Positions 53,235 to 64,000 of a DNA stretch of 64,000 bases are shown piece by piece. The stretch spans positions 52,036,927-52,100,926 of the forward strand of contig CM045738.1 of NCBI GenBank assembly GCA_024760905.1, in the 5' to 3' direction. This stretch comes from Plotosus lineatus (taxonomy: Eukaryota; Chordata; Actinopteri; Siluriformes; Plotosidae). Position 1 is the first letter of the stretch, and every line of letters starts with the position of its first letter. Below the pieces are notes generated by a model. The model did not search any database and was not told where the DNA came from. It saw only the letters and a program-made list of their open reading frames with translations. A program made the translations under genes and the position numbers.

Positions 53235-55205
53235 AGGGATATCCATGACAGGATGCAAATACATGGCCAAACTCCTAGAGACATACAAGATTGACATAGG
53301 CCTTGTCCAAGAAACCCACCTCAATGACAGTGTGCCACCATCCAGCTATACTATCCCTGGATACTCAGTCATCAATGGGGGGGGAAAAAAAAAAAAAAAA
53401 AAAAATCACCCAAAATATGGTATTGCAATATATACTAGAAAACCAGATCAGGCGATTGACCTTGATGGTAGCACAGAAGAAAATGGCACACAAAGATCAT
53501 GCATCAAACTTGGAGACACAGAACTACACAACATCTACAAACCTACTTGCTTGGTTTGGCTTGGCTTGGCTTGGCTTGGACTGGACTGGACTGGACTGAC
53601 ACCCCCGAAGCAATAAACCACCCAGCAATGATCATGGGAGACTTCAGTAGCCACCACAACAAATGGGGACACCTAAATAATGACCAAGCAGGAAATGAGG
53701 TGAGCCAGTGGGCGGAGCTTTCTAATGCAGCCCTTTTCTACAACCCTAAAGCCAAAAGTATGCTCAAATCAGCATGCTGGAAGAAAGAATACAGACCAGA
53801 TCTTGCTTTTGTCTCACGAAACAGTAAGGGAAATGTACAAGCAACAAGAGAAGTCCTGATTGACTTTCCTCATAGCCAACATCGCCTGACGGTCATCACC
53901 ACAGCTATCACCATCCCAAAAATTACAGCAATACCCAAGCCACGGTGGAATTTTAGAAAAGCTGACTGACAAGCCTACAAAAATGACTTTGACAAAACAT
54001 GCTGAAGAATAAAGTCCACCACTGACAACATTCACCGATTCACAAAACTTATCCTGAGTACAGCGAAGAAACACATACCGAGGGGATGCAGAAAACATCA
54101 CATACCCTGTTGGTCAGAACGCAGTCAAAACCTTCTGGAAGAGTATGAAAGGACTCAAGATCAAAACACTGCAGAGGAACTACTTGAGTCCTTACAAGAG
54201 CGTCGCAAAGAAAGATGGGTGGAAGTTGTTGAGAGTATGAACTTCACCCACTCTATCAGACAAACCTGGCAAACTATCAAGAAGCTTGACCCTGACTCTC
54301 GTCCTACAAAATCAGCCCACCTTATTGCCCTAGATGAAATAGTTAAAGAAATAAAAGAGAGAGGAGAACACACACCAAATCAGCAATTTGAAAAACAGAT
54401 TAGATAAGAATACAAAACAATTATGGCAAAACAAAGAACCTGCTGGACTTTTTCTCAGTGCTCCAATTACACATAAAGAAATGGCAAAGGCTATTAAATG
54501 CATTAAAATGGTAAGGCAGCTGGTATCGATGGAATCTACCCAGACACGATAACACACCCGGGATACTATGCAATAGAATGGCTAGCTTCGGTAATGACTG
54601 ACATCATGGGAAAAGGCACTTACCCTAAAATATGGAATCATGCTAGATTGTCGCCATTCAGAAACCGGGGAAACCAGCCACAGCACCATCGAGCTATAGA
54701 CCATTTATCACTGCTCTGCCGTCTATATAAGTTGTCAGAGAGAATCATTCTCACAAGGATCACACCTAATATAGAACCATTCATACCAGTGCAGCAATCT
54801 AGATTCAAACCACAAAGGGGCACAAGTAAACAGGTCCTAACATCACATATTGAAGCTAGTTTTGAAAAGAAGTTGAAAACAGGAGCTGTCCTGGTAGACC
54901 TGTCTGCAGCCTACCATACAGTACGGACAGCTGAACTCATGCTGAAGCTTACAAAACTAATACCGTGCAAAACAATTCTCAAAGTTTTGTCCCTTATGAC
55001 TGGCATCAGGCAGTTCCACGTGGTACTTGGAGGAGAGAAGAGCAAATCGAGAGAAATAAGGAATGGTGTTCCACAAGGCTCAGTTATTGCTCTGACACTC
55101 TTTAACATCTACATTAGTAATATGCCGGCAACAAAGTCTCCACAACTAGGCTATGCGGATGACTGGGTCTTAGCGCAGCAATCAAAATCATGGACAGACA
55201 ATTGA
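53235..55205 (+). pseudogene. LINE A: endonuclease and reverse transcriptase (broken)
   Basis: The endonuclease begins KYMAKLLETYKIDIGLVQET with HLND, passes an A-run (53387-53405), then KYGIAIYTRKPDQAID, AMIMGDFSSHHNKWG, RPDLAFVSR and the HSQHRLTV strand. A linker (ESLQERRKERWVEVVESMN) and RT follow: QSRFKPQRGTSKQVLTSHI, AVLVDLSAAYHTV, REIRNGVPQGSVIALTLFN and the active site Y-A-D-D near 55152. A short tandem (ggctt)n/(ggact)n lies at 53552-53597. Jockey-like in its single EN-RT plan, but the clade is uncertain. It ends at a stop near 55205, where another element starts. Confidence 0.82.
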
Positions 55206-56187
55206 AGAAACGATCAGCAAAGACACATATACCATTTTAATGCATTTAATAGCTTTTGCCATCAGAAGGGAAGATGAAACTCAGAAAATGCTGAATGGGC
55301 TGAAAAGCATGGCAGATGATATACCTATGAAACAAGTATAAATGAATGCCCCAACAACCTCAAGACTCAAGTCAAGTAACCCAGGTGATGTTCCAGCCAG
55401 CTCCAGGGAACCAGTATCGCGAGCCACAGATACAGGTAAATAACAGGCGGTGGAGAAATTTACCTACTTGGGCAGCACTCTTTCCTGTGGTGCGACCATC
55501 GATTCCGAGGTTAACGACAGAATCTCCAAAGCAAGTAGCACCTTCGGAAGACTCAGCATTACAACAAAGCTGAAAGTCTACCATGCAATCGTCTTTACCA
55601 CATTACTCTATGGCTGTGAAACTTGGACACTATACAGAAGGCACGAGCGGCAGATTAACCACTTCCACCTCGAGTGTCTTTGCAGCCTCCTTCACCTCTG
55701 CTGGCAAGACAAAATACCTGACACAGAGGTTCTGAAGCAGGCAAATATTCCAAGTGCCACCACCACCATGCATAACACTCAGCTGAGATGGGCAGGTCAT
55801 GTCTCCCGCATGTCAGATGACCGCGTCCCAAACAGCATTTCTATGGAGAACTCACTGAAGGGAAGTGCAAGGCTGGAGGGCAGAAGAAACGTTTCAAGGA
55901 CAATCTGATGGTCAACCTCAAAGACTTTTCAATTGACGTCGAATCATGGGAGAGCCTCGCTATCGACCACTCTTCCTGGCGCCAAGGCCATTTCGTCAAG
56001 AGCTCAAAGAGCAGGGGAACAACGTGTCCAGCAAGCTGAACAGAAACGGCAGCTGCAGAAGGACAGAGCAGCCAGAACCAAAAACACAGCTCTTACCCAC
56101 TCCTTCCCTACTTGTGCGAGAGGCTTTCTTGCCAGGATCGGGCTAGTCAGCCATATCCGGTCACATAAGTCCACCTCGAATACCTAA
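55200..56187 (+). pseudogene. LINE B: RT C-terminal segment with zinc-finger-like tail
   Basis: After a junction with LINE A, another family's C-terminus is read: VEKFTYLGSTLSCGATIDSE, ISKASSTFGRLS, VFTTLLYGCETWTLYRRHER, LRWAGHVSRMSDDRVPNS. After a frame change come a charged helix and a C2H2-like tail, FPTCARGFLARIGLVSHIRSH, ending near 56187. One zinc-ligand cysteine appears lost from the finger. The preceding part of the protein (RT core) is missing. Confidence 0.75.
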
Positions 56188-56535
56188 AGTGATGCCTGTG
56201 GTCATACTCGAAGACAAGTGACGAACGATAAATGAATAATCAAGATTATGCAACACGAAATGTAAGTGATGAAGACTTATCTGGATAACTGCAGTTTAAA
56301 AACAAATATAATGGTTGAAAGAGAGTTTTCTGGCAACAGGCCTACAAAATTATTTTCATCCTCATTCGGTTCAAATAATATTTCTTATTGAAGAGTGCTC
56401 GAATAACTATCAGAGTTCTGTCTAAAGTAAAACTTCTAAACTCTGAAAAGTGAAAGGAAGTGAGTGTTAATGTTTTTATTTAAAATTAGTTTGTTTAAAC
56501 TTTCCATAAATTAAGCCCTAGTGTTCCCAAAACTA
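56188..56535. other. Unassigned stretch
   Basis: No gene or repeat recognised; A/T-rich. Confidence 0.3.
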
Positions 56536-56539
56536 ACTA

Positions 56540-56757
56540 AGCTAACTGAGTTATCAAAGGCGGGCCATGTCTCGCACTGTCTATGGTGAGAGGCATGTAA
56601 AAGAACCGTTGCTGACTTTCGCAAAGAGTAGGCCGCAAAGCCGTCAGCATGTTTCTATGACCTGGAGAGGGACGAGCGCCGCCAGGCCAAATCAGCCCAA
56701 GTCTTGCCATGAAGGCGCCCCGACGACATCCCCAGATGTTAAGGGATAAGTGAAGAA
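56540..56757 (+). mobile_element. SINE type A body with alternative tail
   Basis: Begins inside the body at taactgagttatcaaaggcg and ends tgtttctatgacctggagag then gccaaatcagcccaagtctt, the same alternative tail as 39920-39975. The tRNA-like head is missing. Confidence 0.78.
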
Positions 56758-56759
56758 GA

Positions 56760-58379
56760 AGTGAACTGCTTAATCCTAATCAGGATGTCAATCTCAGCTG
56801 AGACTGGGCAAGGGTGGGGCATGATGCATGTCAAAGGTGGGATAAGATGGAAAGAGTACTTTGAAGAGCTGATGAATGAGGAAAATAAGAGAGAGAAAAA
56901 GAGTAGGAGAAGTGACTGTTGCACACCAGGAAGTAGCAAAGATTAGTAAGGGTGAAGTGAGGAGGGCATTGATGACATACCTGTGGAGGTATGGAAGTGT
57001 CTAGGAGAGGTAGCAGTAGATATTCTGACAAGAACATTCAACAAGGTCAAGTGAGAGGATGCCGGAGGAATGGAAGTGTGCCGTTGCCCATTTTTAATGA
57101 CAAGGGAGAAGTGCAGAATTGTGACAACTACAACGCAATAAAGTCGATGAGTCATAAGATGAAGTTATGGGGGAAAAAATAGTGGGAGCTAGACTAAGGG
57201 CAGAGGTCAGCATTTGTGAACAACAGTTTGGTTTCATGCCAAGAAAGAGCACCACAGATGCAGTGTTTGCCTGGAGGATGTTAATAGAGACGTACAGAGA
57301 AGGTCAGAAGGGGCTGCATCGTGCCTTTGTGGATCTGGAGAAAGTATACGAGAGGGTGCCGAGAGAACAACTGAGGTATCGCATGAGGAAATCTGGAGTG
57401 GCAGAGAAGTATGTCAGAGTGGTGCAGGACATGTATGAGAGATGTAAGAAAGTGGTGCGGTGTGCTGTCGGTGTTACAGAAGAGTTCAAGGTGGAAGTGG
57501 GACCGCATCAAGGGTCAGCTCTCAGCCCCTTCTTGTCTGCTATGGTGCTGGACAGGCCGACAGACGAGGTTAGACAAGATTCCCCATGGACTATGATATT
57601 TGCGGATGACATTGTGATCTGTAGTGAGAGCAGAGAACAAGTGCAGAAAAATCTAGAGTGGTGAATGTATGCCCTGAAAGGGAGAGGAATGAAGGTTAGC
57701 TTCAGTAAGACACAATACATGTGTGTGAATGAGAAGGACCCAAGAGGAACGGTGAGGTTAAAGGGAGCAGAGATAAAGCAGGTGGTGGATTTTAAGTACC
57801 TACGCTCAACAATCCAGAGCAATGCAGAGTGTGGAAAAGAGGTGAAGAAGCGTGTGCGGGCAGGTTGGAACGGTTGGAGAAAAGTGTCCGATGTGATGTG
57901 TGATAGAGGGTATTGGCAAGAATGAAGGGAATGAAGTGTACAAGACTGTGTCGAGGCCAACAATGTTGTATGGTTTAGAAACAGTGGCAGTGAAAAAGAC
58001 AGGAGGTAGAGCTGGAGGTAGCAGAGATGAAAATGTTGAGGTTCTCTTTGGGAGTAACGAGGATGGATAGGATCAGGAATGTACTCATCAGAGGGACAGC
58101 ACATGTTTGAGGTATTGGAGACAAAGTCAGAGAGGCTACGTTGAGATGGTTTGGTCATGTACAGAGATTGGATAGTGAATATATCGGTAGTAGGATGCTC
58201 AGGTTGGCATAACCAGGCAGAAGGCCTAGAGGAAGACCAAAAAGGAGATTTATGGATATGGTGAAAGAGGGCATGAAGGCCGTTGGTGTAAGAGAAGAAG
58301 ATGCAGAGGATAGGGTGAAACGGAGGCAGATTATTTTCTTTGGCGACCCCTGAAGGGAACAGCCGAAAGGAAAAGAAGA
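56760..58379 (+). mobile_element. RTE-type LINE, RT to 3' end
   Basis: Carries RT and the complete 3' tail ggcgacccctgaagggaacagccgaaagg then aaaagaag at 58342-58378. It is 5'-truncated; the first recognisable coding block (KEYFEELMNEENKREK) starts near 56850. This is the longest RTE copy here and the reference for the fragments at 10504, 15318, 19787, 20423 and 46545. Confidence 0.88.
56840..58354 (+). pseudogene. RTE-type reverse transcriptase (broken)
   Basis: RT blocks in order: YFEELMNEEN, PEEWKCAV-like in broken frame near 57060, then the long open frame 57167-57664 with EQQFGFMPRKSTTDAVFAWR, HRAFVDLEKVYERVPREQLR, GPHQGSALSPFLSAMVL and the active site F-A-D-D at 57599-57610 (IVICSESREQV). 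A stop at 57662 follows, then GMKVSFSKTQYMCVNEKDPR, VVDFKYLRSTIQSNAECGKE and, after further shifts, RLRWFGHVQR-type and GRPKRRFMDMVKE-type C-terminal segments ending near 58354. At least four lesions. Confidence 0.88.
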
Positions 58380-58395
58380 TATACACGTACGTATA

Positions 58396-59000
58396 CAGTG
58401 GTATGAAAAAGTGTCTGAACCTTTTGGAATTTCTCACATTTCTGCATAAAATCACCATCAAATGTGATCTGATCTTTGTCAAAATCACACAGATGAAAAA
58501 AAGTGTCCGCTTTAACTAAAACCACCCAAACATTTATAGGTTTTCATATTTTAATGAGGATAGCATGCAAACAATGACAGAAGGGGGAGGAATAAGTAAC
58601 TGAACCCTCTGCCTAAGGAGACTTAAAGAACAATTGAAACCAATTTTTACCAAACAATTTAAGTCAGGTGTGTGCCCAATCACTGATGAGTGGCTTAAAG
58701 TTGCCCTGCCCACTATAAAACACACACACCTGGTAAGCATTGTCTGATGCGCACCGTGGCTTGCTCAAAGGAGCTGTCTGAAGACTTGCGATCAAGAAAT
58801 GTTGATTTGTATAAAGCTGGGAAAGGATACAAAAGCATCTCTAAAGGTCTGGATGTTCATCAATCAACAGTCAGAGAAGTTGTTTGCAAATGGAGAGAGT
58901 TTGGCACTGTTGCTTCTCTCCCAAGGAGTGGCCATCCACCAAAGATGACGCCAAGAGTTCAGCGCAGAATACTCGGAGAGGTAAAAAAAAAAACCTAGAG
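58396..59000 (+). mobile_element. Second Tc1-like transposon, 5' half only
   Basis: Starts cagtggtatgaaaaagtgtc after TA at 58394-58395. The transposase N-terminus begins at 58747 (SKELSEDLRSRNVDLYKAGK) with a helix-turn-helix YKSISKGLDVHQSTVREVV and SLPRSGHPPKMTPRV, a second DNA-binding domain. It breaks at an A-run at 58983-58994 shortly before the catalytic region. No right terminus. A different Tc1 family from the copy at 21623. Confidence 0.85.
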
Positions 59001-59019
59001 TGTCTGCTAAATACTTACA

Positions 59020-59738
59020 GAAATCACTGGTACAGTCCAATATCTCTGTGTACACATGAACTATATTGCCCTGGGGGCGGATGCGATGCGATGCTGAGGG
59101 GGGCGCGTGTGACCCAGGAGAACATGCTTTTTTTTTCTGCCGTACTACAAGAAAGTGTAATTGCACTTCCACTCCAGTAGTTGGCAGTGGCGCCCTCATT
59201 GCACATTGAGCAGGAGCTGAGAGTTGCAGTGTCGTGCTTCAAACCTAGCTTTGAGAAGCTGTGCTGCAAAACGTGCTCATTGTAGCCATTAATCTTGGCT
59301 TCCTCATTTTGAGAGAAAAAAATCAGCACAAATTGTTCTATTTGTTCTTGTTTTGTAGGTTAAAGTGTTTATATATTGTGCTCCTGAGTTAATGTTTCTG
59401 AAGTCAATTTGAATTATTTATTGATTTTATTTTCAGCAGCAAATGGTGTGGTAAGTTTGTCAAAAATGTAACAAGGATATTATTATTTTTAAATTTAAGG
59501 CAAATTGATGCACTTTCTTTTTACAGACTAATAAAGAATGTTATTCTTGTAAGTTGAACTATATCTTTTTGTTTTATTTGTTAACAAGGATATGATATAA
59601 TGAAGAGATATACCTGTAACTATATTATAGAAAAAAGTTATAATTTATAGTTGTGGCGGAAAGTGGGTGGTGGGGGGGGCGTGAATTGTTTTCTTCTTGC
59701 TAGGGGGGGCGTAACAGAAAATAATTGAGATGCACTGG
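59020..59738. other. Unassigned stretch, possibly a hAT-like remnant
   Basis: Two G-rich motifs, ggggggcgcgtgtgaccc (59097) and gggggggcgtaacag (59703), in the same orientation bracket the block and hint at a degraded repeat. No transposase recognised. Confidence 0.25.
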
Positions 59739-59739
59739 G

Positions 59740-60330
59740 CTAGCCTAAGAGTCAAGGTCCCCGGTGTGCGCCCCGTTGTGCACGGTCCTTCCCCCACGCC
59801 ATTCAGATCCCCCCCCAGGAATCAGCCATCCGCGACGCAAGTTGACCCTCAGCCATAGGTTGGGGTTGAGTCAGGCTTGGGGCAATTTCGAGTTTGGTTA
59901 TCGATGAGGTGAAGTGTATTTTGGATTGCTAGAAGGGGATAATGGGGTGTGCTCCTCTAGGTTATCCAGCAGAGTGCAGGCTAAGGCCAAGTGGAAGACG
60001 GGGAACGGGCCCTGGGCCGAGGTTTGGGGTTAGGGGCTAGAGGCTAAGGTTAGGGCTGGGGCCGGGGTATAGGTTTGGGGTTAGGGGCTAGAGGCTAAGG
60101 TTAGGGCTGGGGCCGGGGTATAGGTTTGGAGCTCCCGGTTCGGGGCTTGGGTCAGGCTCAGTTAGGCTGAGATGTTCGGGAGCCAAAAGGCTAGCCTGAG
60201 AGTCGGGTCCCCGGTGTGCACCCGCGCCCGCCGTGCCTGGTCCCCACCCTACGTCACTCCGATTTCCCCATGGACCCCGTCATCCACGAAGCAGCCCCGG
60301 AGGTTTAGGCTAGGGAGGTTTCCTCTATGA
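59740..60330. repeat. GGTTAGGG-rich interspersed repeat, copy 2
   Basis: Same flanks as copy 1 (gggctagcctaagagtcaag; catccacgaagcagccccgg), but only about two internal units of roughly 51 bp (60010-60125) where copy 1 has about six. The right edge abuts the 3' end of the minus-strand Penelope-like element. Confidence 0.85.
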
Positions 60331-60339
60331 GAGATAAGT

Positions 60340-60600
60340 ACTTACCTAGAGGAGGGGGAGAAAAGGGAGGTCTGGTGTATTTCATTGAGTCCTGTGGGAT
60401 TGATGAGCATTGCCCCTGGTCCATGTGAGGTGAAGTGTTTGTAGAGATGTCTGTTTAGATGTTTCCGTCGGACTATATTGTACCCGTATTGATTCATTCT
60501 GGTTGCAATAGTGTTTCGTGTTTGTCCCACATATTGCAGTCCGCAGATGGTACAGGTTATGACATAGATGCAATTCTTTGTAAGGGGATATAAGCCGGGG
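60340..60600 (-). pseudogene. PLE GIY-YIG endonuclease (frameshifted)
   Basis: The upstream strand is visible in one frame (near 60570-60520, a C-rich segment ending in a V-G-Q-T turn), and the frame 60530-60342 continues GQTRNTIATRMNQYGYNIVR, LNRHLYKHFTSHGPG and LNEIHQTS. The pattern (Y-V-G-Q-T, R-x-x-x-H, K-H-F) matches the nicking endonuclease that primes PLE reverse transcription. The shift lies just before the turn. Confidence 0.82.
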
Positions 60601-60899
60601 TCTGCCTTGAATAATTGTTTTGTGGTTTTATAGAAATTTTTTCCGCTTTATATTCTGGGCATAATCTGATATTCCTCGAGGGAATGATTGGTTTCAATTT
60701 TGACTGAAATCAGCAGGTCTCCGAGGTTTTTGTCTTTTTATAGGCCGAGATGACCCTATAGTCCCCGAGTGTTTCCGTGCCTGATATATGCAGATCATAA
60801 TTGTGTTTGATCCTGTTGTGTAGTTTGGTGTGTGGCATCGTGTAGGTTGTGATGAGTGGCAAGATTGTTTGTTTTCTTCCCCCCCCCCCCAAAAGTCTT

Positions 60900-61057
60900 T
60901 AGAACCTGTCTCAGAAAGGATCTGGAGTAGCCCCTAGGCCTCAGGGCCCTGAATAGGATGCTCATGGCCTCCCAGAAGTCCTCCTGTCGTGAGCAGATCC
61001 TGCTGAATCGAATCAACTGGGATTTCACTAAACCTTTTGAAGGTATGTTTGGGATGT

Positions 61058-61090
<33 letters not shown>

Positions 61091-62765
61091 GTAATAACTG
61101 GTGGGTGTCTGTTTCTTTGAAGTATAATTTTGTGTCCAGCCTGTGAGTCGTGTTGAAATCGGGGCCTTTGAACGTCGTCGTGTCCAGAAAATTTACGGTG
61201 TGCCGATCCCTAGTGTGTTTAATTTTTTTGGAAGGATGGTGCGTCTTTAAAATGCTAGTGAAGTCCTCGAACGTGTCCTCGGCGTCTCCCCAAACTCCCA
61301 TATATCGTCCAGATATCGAAAATATTGTACGGGTTTGATGGGACAGGTCGCTAAGGCTGTTTCCTCCCGATCTGCCATATAGATATTTGCATAGGAAGGG
61401 GCAAACTTTTTGCTCATTGCTGTGCCCTTGACCTGCAGGTAGTACTTGCCATCGAATTCGAAATCATTACGTTTTTAGGTTGATCTCGAAGACGGAGAAT
61501 GTGATCGTCCGGGTATTTGAGAAACCAGGATTTGACTGCTTTTAGGCCGGCTTCGATGTCTATGTTGGTATAGAGGCTGTCGATTGTGAAAAGAAACGAT
61601 TGGGTTGTAATTTGAATCTGTCTGACTTTGTCGATAAAGTCGTACGTGTCTTTAATATAACTGGGGTGTTTATGGGATTTGGGTAATAATCTACGTATTC
61701 GGCCAATTTATAAGTGTCACTGTTGCAGTCTGACACTATGGGTCGTCCGGGAGGGATTACATGGGGGATGCTCCAGGATGCCGGGTCATTGTGGATTTTA
61801 GGTAGCAAGTAAAAGCGACGGGGCCGTGATCCGATCGTGTCGAGGAGATGTTTCTTGTTTTCTACTGAGGAAATTTTTGTCGATTATAATCTGTTTAACC
61901 ATAGGGATCGTGTGTGTGGGGGGGGGAATGGGCTCCTCTGTTTTTATAATGTTCGATTTTAGATAATTGTCTCTGAGCCTCCCACTGGTACTGTGTCCTG
62001 TCCATTATCACTTTCGAGCTGCCCTTGTCCGCGGGTTTGATCGCTATATTTTTGTTCTTCAATAGTTTAAATAGGGCCTTGACTTCAGAACTATTACGGT
62101 TAGGTCGAGTGTTATCGTGCCAATCGAGTGACCGTGGAGGTTAGCCCTGATAAATTTTCTGACTTGTGGTGGTACCTGGCTTAGTTTGGGTGTCCAGTTT
62201 GAGGCGTGTGTGAAGGGGCATTTCTGGGTCCCTGTTTTGTGTTCGAAGAAAGAGGCCAGTAGGACTCTCCTATGGAAAGTTTGGAGGTCGAATAGAGTTT
62301 GTGATTTTCTATCTTTGTCCAAGTTGAGTGAAGGGATGAATTTGAGGCCTCTGTTCAAGAGGGTCTCTTTGTCTTTGGACAATCTAAAGGATCAAGACAG
62401 ATTGATGTTACGGGGCCCGTTCCCGAGATTTGGGCATTTCGGGCCTACCAGTTTAAAAATCCCAGCCAATGGTTTAGGATGGATTTTGCTGTCTCCGGGG
62501 TCCAGTGGATGTTCTCGGAGGTCGTATTAAATTGTATTTGTGGTAATGGCGGAATGTGGTTGTTTATTTTTTGAATACTTTTGTTCATGGCCTCCAAATT
62601 GATTCTTTCTACCGGTGTCAGTTTCCTGGAATAATTTAGTAGGGGGATCCAGATCTCCGCCATCGGGAATTTACTCTTGGCCTTTCTGAATGCCATTTGA
62701 AATTGCTTGATGAATGTTTTTCTCGGTGACCGTGATCTGTGGTTGATTCCGAAAGCCATAATCAC
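60900..62765 (-). pseudogene. PLE N-terminal region and reverse transcriptase (broken)
   Basis: Minus-strand segments: FIKQFQMAFRKAKSKFPMAE and LTPVERINLEAMNKSIQKIN (62765-62445); NRGLKFIPSLNLDKDRK and VRKFIRANLHGHS (62382-62059); the RT with FYLLPKIHNDPASWSIP, PGRPIVSDCNSDTYKLAEYVD (61808-61560), WFLKYPDD near 61500, the active-site R-Y-L-D-D near 61305-61322 and IKHTRDRHTVNFLDTTTF, then GLVKSQLIRFSRICSRQEDF and FRALRPRGYSRSFL to about 60900. A tract of about 30 A (minus strand) at 61062-61090 interrupts the domain. Inactive. Confidence 0.87.
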
Positions 62766-64000
62766 CGTTTACACCTGTGTACTAGGTTGGATCTTATCTA
62801 AGTGGGTGGGCCCATGTCTAAATGTAGCACCGGGTACGATTCTATTTGGAGTTCCTGGTCGATCGTATCTCTGGATTTTGCCCAAGTTTGAGTCCCGATA
62901 TTAATTTCTTGTGTGTTACCGTTTATTTTTCTTAGGGTTTGCTCATGTCTGTTTGGCTGAAAGCCTGCGACGGTGTGCCGGGAGTAGTCTGTGTCATCGG
63001 TTGTTACGGGTTGCCCTGGGGGGACCGGACATTCGGGGAATTCGCTGTCTAAGGGGGGGTGTTGATGTTGTATGGGCTCCTGCTGTTCAGTTATCTCCCT
63101 CAGGGTGTCTGTTTGGTAAGGGTCATGCACCCGCACTGTGTGGGTGTTTTTTTGAATATTTTGTTCTGTCATTATGTTTTTGTCGTTTGTCTGGTTATCG
63201 ATCCGAGTGGCATCCATTCGGTGGATACCTCGGGGTTTTCGGGTGTTTTGGTTGTGCCCATCGGTGGACCGCATCGACACTCGAGGGGTCAGCCTATGTG
63301 TGTTTGCATGGATTTGGGTGTCCTTCTCCCTGTGGGCAGAGGGTCGTCGCTATTGGGTTGCCTGGGGCCCCTGGCGGGGGCTCGTCGAGGGCAAGGGGGT
63401 CGGGCCTTTCCGTGGGGGCACTCAGGGAGGAAAATACTCCGTCAGTGTCCGACTTCGGTCGGCGCTACCCCACACGCAGCCCTGTGCGTTAGGGCCGTGT
63501 GCGTCTTTGCACCAGACGCACCAGTATTGCTCTGGTCATGTCTAATGTGGTCTGGTCGGCCTATTTCCTGGTTTTACCCGCCCACCTACAAGCGGTGTCG
63601 AAGAGAGCGGCCCATTCGTTTGGGATCTGTGACCTGATGGTGTCCGACAGGTCCCGACTCGCACTCTCGGTGATCTCTCAGGATGAGGTGTGTGGTGTAT
63701 GCCCACTGAGTGGCACTGCCCTCAATCAGGGGAGGATTGTTCTCGGGTTCGGAAGGGCTGGATTAATCGAGGTGGTCAATAGTTCGTGTGGAATTTTATT
63801 GATAGTCGGTGGCATATCGTTCGGGTACCCCACGTTTTGTAGATGGTGGACCGTTCTGATTAAGTTGTACATATTTTTAGCTAATGTTTTGAGTTCCAGA
63901 TGGAGGCTTTGTGTGTGTTTTCGAGTAGACTGGTTATTGTTGTTCGGTCGCTAAGTGCTAGTGTGTTGTCCTCTGTTTGGGTCATTATGAATGGCCGGTA

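Larger units (their letters stand above)
60331..64000 (-). mobile_element. Penelope-like retroelement (PLE), runs off the window
   Basis: Minus-strand order: a hydrophilic N-terminal region (63280-62798), a helical region (62765-62059), an RT related to telomerase-type RTs (about 62050-60900) and a GIY-YIG-type endonuclease (about 60580-60340). This RT plus GIY-YIG layout defines canonical Penelope-like elements. The coding region is split over many frames. The 5' end continues beyond 64000, and bases 63290-64000 show no frame on the minus strand. Confidence 0.87.

Noticed and set aside
62911..63954. Long plus-strand open frames near the window end
   Set aside because: They lie antisense to the Penelope-like element, show no recognisable motif, and overlap each other in all three frames; composition-driven shadows.

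Overview
The window reads as transposon-rich vertebrate DNA, most likely from a ray-finned (teleost) fish. Three kinds of evidence point there: Rex1/Babar-type LINEs, Tc1 and pogo/Tigger DNA transposons, Penelope-like and Ty3/gypsy remnants and a tRNA-derived SINE family in many copies; two recognisable host loci (the last two coding exons of VPS72/YL1 and a TRIM/B30.2 gene with the 23-nt mini-exon usual for that family); and spliced genes with long introns and microsatellites. There are no operons or other prokaryotic features.

Layout. 1-4520: end of a Tigger-type element, pogo-like remnants and a 3.2-kb LINE (646-3875) bounded by a perfect 14-bp target-site duplication. 4520-4820: a second kind of tRNA-SINE. 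4916-5837: VPS72 terminal exons. 6120-10113: a three-layer nest, pogo-like element containing a Tigger1-like element containing a SINE. 10117-11269: MITE-like element filled with (TA)n, an RTE 3' end and a Rex1-type 3' tail. 12345-15692: nearly full-length Rex1/Babar LINE. 15865-27700: SINEs, RTE fragments, a Tc1-like transposon (21623-23292) directly abutting a Tigger-type MITE, a Rex1 3' fragment and another LINE on the minus strand.

28161-37795 is an endogenous retrovirus with 563-bp LTRs that differ at only two positions I could see, a tRNA-Pro primer site and an ATAA target-site duplication. Its interior is badly broken and mosaic. Its leader carries fifteen tandem 44-bp units, each able to fold into a hairpin; the stem sequence varies between units but base pairing is kept. 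This array, together with the mismatch between young LTRs and a wrecked interior, is the most unusual thing in the window.

37.8-48.5 kb: unassigned sequence, a GGTTAGGG-rich minisatellite, a possible small spliced minus-strand transcription unit (40.2-41.0 kb), a gypsy integrase remnant, a Rex1 RT fragment, SINEs and a roughly 600-bp dispersed duplication. 48858-50304: broken TRIM/B30.2 gene on the minus strand. 50.3-59 kb: Tigger-type copy, composite of two LINEs, RTE LINE and truncated Tc1-like element. 59.74-60.33 kb: second copy of the GGTTAGGG-rich repeat, abutting a minus-strand Penelope-like element that runs to the window end.

How parts work together: the SINEs have A- and B-box-like promoters, and their main 3' tail resembles the 3' tail of the RTE LINE in this window, so the RTE machinery probably mobilises them. 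Nearly all element-coded frames are interrupted and are annotated as remnants. Family names come from motif recognition by eye; no database search was run.
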